From: UBA4656 sp002405525
Lineage (GTDB): Bacteria > Pseudomonadota > Gammaproteobacteria > Xanthomonadales > Ahniellaceae
DNA: 18,068 nucleotides
Direction: 5' to 3'
Assembly (NCBI GenBank): GCA_036723735.1
Contig: DAIMGT010000077.1
Location: 1-18,068, forward strand
Of the stretch, positions 13,325 through 18,068 are shown in pieces. How positions within the stretch are numbered: the first letter of the stretch is position 1; every line of letters begins with the position of its first letter. The translations under genes and the position numbers were made by a program. Under the pieces are notes generated by a model. That model was not told where the DNA came from. It searched no databases and saw only the letters and a list, made by a program, of their open reading frames with translations.

Positions 13325-15609
13325 TGCGCGCCCCTGGCCGCGGGCGCGGCCACCGGGATGCCCAACTGGTCGAGCAGGAAGGCGTACTCCTCGGCGGTCT
13401 CGCGGAAGCGCTGGAAGCGGCCCGACTTGCCGCCGTGGCCGGCCTCCATGTTGACCCGGAACAGCAGCGGATTGTCGTCGGTCTTCATCTCGCGCAGGCG
13501 AGCCACCCACTTGGCCGGCTCGAAGTACTGCACCTGCGAGTCCCACAGCCCGGTGGTGACCAGCATCGCCGGATAGGCCTTGCGTTCGACGTTGTCGTAC
13601 GGCGAATAGGACAGCATGTAGTCATGGAACGCCTTGTCCTTCGGATTGCCCCACTCGTCGAACTCGTTGGTGGTCAACGGGATCGACTCGTCGAGCATGG
13701 TGGTGACCACGTCGACGAAGGGCACGTGGGCGACGATCGCGCGGTACCGGTCCGGTGCGAGGTTGGCCACCGCGCCCATCAGCAGGCCGCCGGCGCTGCC
13801 GCCCATCGCCACCACGCGATCCCGGGCCGCATAGCCTTCGCTGACCAGGAAGCCGGTGACGTCGACGAAGTCGGTGAAGCTGTTCTTCTTGTTCAGCAGC
13901 TTGCCGTCCTCGTACCAGTGGCGGCCCATCTCCTGCCCGCCGCGGACGTGCGCGATGGCGAACACCACGCCGCGGTCGAGAAGGGACAGCCGCTGGCTGG
14001 AAAACGTCGGATCCATCGAGATGCCGTACGACCCGTAGCCGTACTGGTACAGCGCCGCCGTACCGTCGCGCTCGAAGCCCTTGCGGTAGACGATCGAGAC
14101 CGGCACCCGGGTGCCGTCACGCGCAGGCGCGAACACGAACTCGCTGGCGTAACGCGCCGGGTCGAAGTCGCCGAGCACCGGATCGCGCTTCAGCAGGGTG
14201 CGCTGCCCGGACGCCACGTCGAGGTCGTAGGTGCTGCCGGGCGTGGTGAGCGAGGTGTAGTAGTAGCGGAGCGTGCCGGTATCGACCTCGGGGTTGTCGC
14301 CGAGGTAGGCGGTGAACGGCTTCTCGCCCGACTCGAGCAGCGCGCTGCGGCCGTCCGACCAGCGCACGGTGCGCACCTGGCGCAGTCCCCCGCTTCGCTC
14401 GTTGACGGCGAGGAAGTCGCGGAACACCACCACGTCCTGCACCAGCGCGTCGTCGCGGTGCGCCACCACGTCGCGCCAGTCCCCGCGGTCGGCCACCTTC
14501 GCCATCGGCACGCGCACCACGCGGAAGTTCTTCGCCTGCCAATTGGTGCGGAGGATCCAGTCGCCGCCGAAGTCCTCGGCCTGGTACTCGTGGTCGCGCT
14601 CGCGCGGCACCAGCACGCGGAAGGCCAGTGCGGGATCGTCGGCGTCGGCCACCCACTGTTCCGTCGACACCGTGCTCTGCAGGCCGATGTGGATGAAGCG
14701 GTCGCTGCGCGACTTGAACACGCCCATGTAGAACGAGCGATCCTTCTCCTCGTAGACCAGAGGGTCCGCGGCCGGGTCGGTGCCGAGCATGTGCTTGCGC
14801 ACCTTGTAACCGAGCAGGGTGACCGGATCCTTCTCGATGTACAGGATGGTTCGGTTGTCGTTGGCCCAGGCGAGGCTCGCCTCGACGTTGGGGATCTCGT
14901 CCGGCAGGACGGTGCCGCGGTCGAGGTCCTTGAAGCGCAGGGTCCACTGGCCACGGCCAACCGTGTCCTCGACCCAGGCGAGGATGCGGCCGTCGCGGGT
15001 CACCTCGAAGTTGCCGATCTGGAAGAAGGCCTTGCCCTCGGCCAGCGCGTTGCCGTCGAGCATGACCTGCTCCGGCGCGGCCGGGTCGTACGCGGCGCCG
15101 GCGGCGGCCGCGCGGCGGGCGATGACCGGATACTCGCGGCCTTCCTCGTAGCGCGTGTAGTACCACCAACCGTTCTTGCGCGCCGGCACCGAGGCGTCGT
15201 CCTGCTTCACCCGGCCGACGATCTCGTCGTACAGGGCCTGCTGGTCGGCCTCGGTGTGGGCCAGCATGACGCGCTTGTAGGCGTTCTCGGCCTCCAGCCA
15301 CGCGAGGAGCCCGGGATCCTTGCGCGAGTCGTCGCGCAGCCAGTAATAGGGGTCCTCGCGGTCGCCGTGCGGGGAGCGCACGACATGCGGGACCTTCCTC
15401 GCGACCGGCGCCACCGGGCGGCCGGCCGCGTCGCGGGCCGCCACGCGCGGGTCGGCTTCGGCGCCGGCGGTGAACAGCTGCTCGGGCTCGACGCCGTCGG
15501 CGAATCCGGCGGGGGTGCCGCGTTCGGCGGGACCGGCGCAGGCGGCGAGGAGGGCTGCGGCCAGGCCGAGGACGGCCCACCAGGGACGAAACAGGGTCAT
15601 CGGGGTCAT
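13321..15609 (-). CDS. Oligopeptidase B-like S9 peptidase with lipoprotein signal
   Basis: A 762-aa prolyl-oligopeptidase-family (S9A) serine peptidase. The seven-bladed beta-propeller covers about 80-480 and the catalytic alpha/beta domain about 485-762. The catalytic triad is Ser605 in MGGSAGGLLMG, Asp690 in TGLWDSQVQY and His725 in EAGHGGKSGR. The block HVRGGQEMGRHWYEDGK (554-570) is typical of oligopeptidase B, which cleaves short peptides after Arg/Lys. Unlike cytosolic E. coli PtrB (about 686 aa), it starts with a hydrophobic segment (10-23) ending in the lipobox LAAC (Cys24). It is therefore probably a lipoprotein, and Ala25 after the Cys suggests outer-membrane sorting. The start may be Met1 or Met4 (15600). 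It is the first gene of the run that continues with lptM and dapF. Confidence 0.93.
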   Translation of the reverse strand: MTPMTLFRPWWAVLGLAAALLAACAGPAERGTPAGFADGVEPEQLFTAGAEADPRVAARDAAGRPVAPVARKVPHVVRSPHGDREDPYYWLRDDSRKDPGLLAWLEAENAYKRVMLAHTEADQQALYDEIVGRVKQDDASVPARKNGWWYYTRYEEGREYPVIARRAAAAGAAYDPAAPEQVMLDGNALAEGKAFFQIGNFEVTRDGRILAWVEDTVGRGQWTLRFKDLDRGTVLPDEIPNVEASLAWANDNRTILYIEKDPVTLLGYKVRKHMLGTDPAADPLVYEEKDRSFYMGVFKSRSDRFIHIGLQSTVSTEQWVADADDPALAFRVLVPRERDHEYQAEDFGGDWILRTNWQAKNFRVVRVPMAKVADRGDWRDVVAHRDDALVQDVVVFRDFLAVNERSGGLRQVRTVRWSDGRSALLESGEKPFTAYLGDNPEVDTGTLRYYYTSLTTPGSTYDLDVASGQRTLLKRDPVLGDFDPARYASEFVFAPARDGTRVPVSIVYRKGFERDGTAALYQYGYGSYGISMDPTFSSQRLSLLDRGVVFAIAHVRGGQEMGRHWYEDGKLLNKKNSFTDFVDVTGFLVSEGYAARDRVVAMGGSAGGLLMGAVANLAPDRYRAIVAHVPFVDVVTTMLDESIPLTTNEFDEWGNPKDKAFHDYMLSYSPYDNVERKAYPAMLVTTGLWDSQVQYFEPAKWVARLREMKTDDNPLLFRVNMEAGHGGKSGRFQRFRETAEEYAFLLDQLGIPVAAPAARGAQ

Positions 15610-15619
15610 CCGCTGCGAA

Positions 15620-15659
15620 GGGGCTGCAATTCTAGCCCCGAAGCGCGGCCACGCCGCGC
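15620..15659 (-). terminator. Two adjacent hairpins between GNAT gene and S9 peptidase gene
   Basis: Behind the acetyltransferase stop, GCGCGGC (15643-15649) pairs with GCCGCGC (15653-15659) over a 3-nt loop. Next to it GGGGCT (15620-15625) pairs with AGCCCC (15634-15639) over 8 nt. Neither is followed by a T-tract, so intrinsic termination is doubtful. The loop of the second carries TAGAAT on the minus strand (15634-15629), a 5/6 match to a -10 box for the S9 gene, but no -35 is visible. Confidence 0.35.
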
Positions 15660-15669
15660 CTGCGACAAG

Positions 15670-16152
15670 TCATGCCCGTGGCGCCGGTCCCGTCAGGTCA
15701 CGCTCGTAGCGCCAGGCGGCGGCGCCGTCCTCGTAGTAGCTGTCGCGGGCGCCGATGAGGCGGTAGCCGCGCGCGGCGTAGAGGGCGATCGCGGCGGGGT
15801 TGTCCTGCCGGACCTCCAGCCGCAGGACCGCCGCACCACGCCGCCGCGCGGCCGATTCCGCGGCGGACAGCAGGATCACCCCGAGCCCGCGGCCGCGCGC
15901 GGACGGGTCGACCGCGATCGAGTACAGGCGCGCCACCCGGCTCGCCGCGCGCAGGAACACCACCGCGCTGCCCAGCAACCGGCCGTCGTCGCCCGCCGCG
16001 GCCAGCACGATCGCGCTGCCGCTGCCGACGTGGCGGCGATACTGACGCGCGCTCAGCCGGTCGCAGGAGAAGCAGCGCGCCTCCAGCGCCGCTAGCGCGG
16101 CGACATCTGTCCGGCGGGCTGGGCGGACGCGGGCGGCGGGGGGGCGCGGCAT
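15670..16152 (-). CDS. GNAT N-acetyltransferase of the RimK-associated type
   Basis: A 160-aa GNAT acetyltransferase. Acetyl-CoA binding is shown by SIAVDPSARGRGLGVILLSA (96-115, with RGRGLG as the pyrophosphate loop), followed by LRLEVRQDNPAAIALYAARGY. It resembles RimI (ribosomal protein S18 acetylase). However, CFSCDRLSARQ near the N-terminus and SYYEDGAAAWRYERDL near the C-terminus recall the GNAT domains that in other proteobacteria sit next to RLAN-ATP-grasp (RimK-like) genes and are often fused to a C39-like peptidase domain. That extra domain is absent here. The neighbour is indeed such a ligase, divergent across 247 bp. The start at 16152 was chosen because the domain begins about 12 residues later; no Shine-Dalgarno is seen. 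The acetyl acceptor is unknown. Confidence 0.87.
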   Translation of the reverse strand: MPRPPAARVRPARRTDVAALAALEARCFSCDRLSARQYRRHVGSGSAIVLAAAGDDGRLLGSAVVFLRAASRVARLYSIAVDPSARGRGLGVILLSAAESAARRRGAAVLRLEVRQDNPAAIALYAARGYRLIGARDSYYEDGAAAWRYERDLTGPAPRA

Positions 16153-16399
16153 GGGGGGGCACCGTAGCAGGTTGTCGCGGACCTGCCGTCCGGTGCGCTT
16201 GTGACGGCGCGTGCTCGGCACCGGTCCGGACTGGTGCGGCTCGGGGCGGATCCATCGCGCGCGATCGACCCGCGGGCACGACGCGCCGCCCGCGACGGCA
16301 TGGCCCGGCGCGCGGCGCGCGTGCGACACTCCGCGCCCGCATGCACAAGAACGCCCCCCCGCGCCGCGCCTCGCCCGCCCCTCGCCGGAATCCCGCGCC

Positions 16400-17893
16400 A
16401 TGAGCCGCCTCGTGATCGTGGTCGAGAAGGCCTCGGACTGGGGTTCGTTCTACCCGTCCGACAACGTGGTCGCCGCGGTCGACTACCTCAAGCAGCCGGT
16501 CGCCGGCGGCGAGGACCAGGAGCGCACCCAGGTCATCAACCTCTGCCGCTCCTACAAGTATCTCGGCATCGGCTACTACGTCTCGCTGCTCGCCGAGGCG
16601 CGAGGCCACCGCGTGATTCCATCGGTGCGCAGCATCAACGACCTGCGGCGGCGCTCGATCTACGGCCTCGACATCGAAGACCTGAACCAGAAGCTGACCC
16701 GCTTCCTGCCGGCGGAGGGCCGCGACGCAACCGAGTTCGGCCTGCTGGTCTACTTCGGCACCACCAGCTACGCCCCGCTGGCCGACCTCGCGCGCCAGGT
16801 GTTCGACATCTTTCCGTGCCCGATCCTCAAGCTCGAGTTCGAGCGCCAGAAGGTTTGGCAGATCAACGCCATCAAGCCGGGCAGCCTGCACGCGCTGACC
16901 GACGCGCAGGAGGACGCGTTCGCACAGGCGCTGGATGCCTTCAGCAAGAAGCTCTGGCGCACGCGCCGGATGCGCCGCAAGTACCGCTACGACATCGCCA
17001 TGCTGGTCGACCCCAACGAGGCCATGCCGCCGTCCAACAAGCGCGCGCTCAAGGCCTTCGTCGAGGCCGGCAAGGAGATCGGCATCGAGGTCGACCCGGT
17101 CGGCCGCCACGACTACCCGCGGCTGGCGGAATACGATGGCCTGTTCATCCGCGAAACCACCGCGCTCGACAACCACACCTACCGCTTCGCGATCAAGGCG
17201 GAGAAGGAGGGCATGGTGGTGATCGACGACCCGACCTCGATCCTGCGCTGCACCAACAAGATCTACCTCGCCGACCTGCTGAAGTCGCGCAAGCTGCCGA
17301 CCCCGCGCACCGAGATCCTGTTCCGCGACGAAGCCAGGCGGCTGGCCGACCTGCCCGAGCGGCTGGGCTTCCCGATCGTGCTGAAGATCCCGGACGGGTC
17401 GTTCTCGCGCGGCATCGTGAAGGTCGAAGACGCCGAATCGCTCAAGCGCGAGGCCGAGTCGCTGTTCCAGAACACCTCGCTGCTGATCGCGCAGGAGTTC
17501 CTCTACACCGAGTTCGACTGGCGGATCGGCGTGCTCGACGGCGAGCCGCTCTACGCCTGCCAGTACTTCATGTCGCGCGGCCACTGGCAGATCTACGACC
17601 ACGGCGCCGACAAGGCGAAGGCGCGCTCCGGCGGCTTCAAGACCCTGCCGGTGCGCGAAGCGCCTTCCGAAGTGGTCAAGCTGGCGCTGCGCGCGACGAC
17701 CGCGATCGGCGACGGCCTCTACGGCGTGGACATCAAGCAGACCAAGGAACGGCCGGTGATCATCGAGGTCAACGACAATCCGTCGATCGACGCCGGCATC
17801 GAGGACGCCTACCTCGGCGAGGACCTGTACCGCCGCATCATGGACGTCTTCCTGCGCCGGATGGAGCGGCAGCGGCTCGGCATCAGCCGCTGA
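16400..17893 (+). CDS. RimK-like ATP-grasp ligase with N-terminal RLAN domain
   Basis: A 497-aa protein. Residues 1 to about 190 form the RimK-like ATP-grasp N-terminal (RLAN) domain, with VVAAVDYLKQP (23-33), SYKYLGIGYYVSLLAEARGH (51-70) and SVRSINDLRRRSIYGL (75-90). About 195-490 is an ATP-grasp fold. ATP and metal contacts are likely Lys329 (VLKIPDGSFSRG, 327-338), the IAQEFLYTEFDWRIGVLDGE region (363-382), Asp444 (GVDIK) and EVNDNPS (456-462). ATP-grasp enzymes of this kind form amide bonds through an acyl phosphate. E. coli RimK adds glutamates to ribosomal protein S6, but the substrate of the RLAN type is not established. The ATG at 16400 was chosen because MSRLVIVVEK matches the domain start; GGAA lies 10 nt upstream. 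The frame is open back to 16211, but that part is Arg/Pro-rich. It is divergent from the GNAT gene. Confidence 0.92.
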   Translation: MSRLVIVVEKASDWGSFYPSDNVVAAVDYLKQPVAGGEDQERTQVINLCRSYKYLGIGYYVSLLAEARGHRVIPSVRSINDLRRRSIYGLDIEDLNQKLTRFLPAEGRDATEFGLLVYFGTTSYAPLADLARQVFDIFPCPILKLEFERQKVWQINAIKPGSLHALTDAQEDAFAQALDAFSKKLWRTRRMRRKYRYDIAMLVDPNEAMPPSNKRALKAFVEAGKEIGIEVDPVGRHDYPRLAEYDGLFIRETTALDNHTYRFAIKAEKEGMVVIDDPTSILRCTNKIYLADLLKSRKLPTPRTEILFRDEARRLADLPERLGFPIVLKIPDGSFSRGIVKVEDAESLKREAESLFQNTSLLIAQEFLYTEFDWRIGVLDGEPLYACQYFMSRGHWQIYDHGADKAKARSGGFKTLPVREAPSEVVKLALRATTAIGDGLYGVDIKQTKERPVIIEVNDNPSIDAGIEDAYLGEDLYRRIMDVFLRRMERQRLGISR

Positions 17894-17939
17894 GGGCGAT
17901 GCAAATCTGGGCTAACCGGGCGTAGCGCAGAGAAAGCGC

Positions 17940-18068
17940 TCATTCGCCGCAAGCCGCAATTGGATTCGTCGGCTCGGGAGGAATCGAGAGAACTTGGCCG
18001 GGAGGCAGTCCAGATGCGCCAAGCGCCTTGGCCCAGCGTTGCGCTTCAGACTCGACTTCGGCATCTAG
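17940..18068 (-). CDS. Possible partial minus-strand gene, 3' end only
   Basis: On the minus strand a frame enters from the window edge and runs 42 codons to TGA (17942-17940). It reads LDAEVESEAQRWAKALGASG and continues to a PNPIAACGE-like end (TNPIAACGE). The composition is protein-like, with an amphipathic start. The codons (TCT, CTT, GGA, CCT) are less GC-rich than those of the other genes here. No family is recognised. It converges with the ATP-grasp gene. A weak 5-bp hairpin (17924-17928 with 17936-17940) separates the two stops. A chance open frame is quite possible at this length. Confidence 0.35.
   Translation of the reverse strand, partial: LDAEVESEAQRWAKALGASGLPPGQVLSIPPEPTNPIAACGE

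Noticed and set aside
13105..16095. Very long plus-strand open frame (996 codons) opposite the S9 peptidase, lptM and GNAT region
   Set aside because: It is antisense to genes with clear catalytic motifs. Its Val/His/Arg-rich protein has no domain, and long antisense frames are expected at this GC content.
16211..16399. Extended N-terminus for the ATP-grasp protein
   Set aside because: The 63 extra residues are Arg/Pro/Ala low complexity, and the RLAN domain begins right at the ATG at 16400. The gap is better read as the divergent promoter region, although I could not find a convincing promoter in it.
15698..17602. Minus-strand open frame of 634 codons across the ATP-grasp and GNAT genes
   Set aside because: It runs antisense to the ATP-grasp domain and out of frame through the GNAT gene; no domain is visible.
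17924..17940. Hairpin behind the ATP-grasp gene as an intrinsic terminator
   Set aside because: The stem is only 5 bp and no T-tract follows on either strand.
1..18068. tRNA, rRNA, riboswitch, CRISPR array, dif site or phage attachment site
   Set aside because: Looked for by eye on both strands. No cloverleaf, no spaced direct repeats, no dif-like sequence near xerC and no integrase other than XerC were seen.

Overview
The window is about 18 kb of very GC-rich bacterial DNA. Gene content and order point to a gammaproteobacterium of the Lysobacteraceae/Xanthomonadaceae type (Lysobacter, Luteimonas, Xanthomonas and relatives). The main support is the run lptM-dapF-DUF484-xerC followed by hslV-hslU and ubiE, together with an OGT-like TPR glycosyltransferase. 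The exact genus cannot be read from the sequence. No rRNA, tRNA, CRISPR array, transposase, phage gene or replication origin was found.

Layout. Positions 1-214 are almost pure G/C with long homopolymers and look like a poor-quality contig edge. A 264-bp MITE-like element (219-482) follows, with perfect 30-bp terminal inverted repeats and a CTAG on each side. Next come three minus-strand genes read 3477 to 483: a secreted M1 aminopeptidase, a 65-aa two-helix membrane protein and a membrane-anchored alpha/beta hydrolase. Each pair overlaps by 4 nt. Divergent from them on the plus strand is a TPR/GT41 (O-GlcNAc transferase-like) gene, 3590-5566. It ends one base away from the convergent ubiE gene (5568-6314).

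From 15609 down to 6539 there is a long minus-strand housekeeping block: lipoprotein-type oligopeptidase B, lptM, dapF, DUF484, xerC, a TauE/SafE permease, hslV, hslU, an unrecognised 205-aa protein, a DUF3088 protein and a DUF971 protein. Most neighbours overlap or lie within about 70 nt. The block serves lysine/peptidoglycan precursor synthesis (DapF), LPS-export maturation (LptM), chromosome dimer resolution (XerC) and heat-shock proteolysis (HslVU). A sigma32-like promoter candidate lies just before hslV, so the hslVU part can probably be driven separately. A REPIN-like inverted repeat pair separates the DUF971 gene from ubiE.

At the right end a GNAT acetyltransferase (minus) and a RimK-like ATP-grasp ligase with an N-terminal RLAN domain (plus) are divergently transcribed from a 247-bp gap. 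This pair is the best candidate for an incompletely described system: families of this kind are predicted to make or modify peptides by amide ligation and acetylation, but the substrate is unknown. The last 175 bp are less GC-rich and hold a possible truncated minus-strand reading frame.
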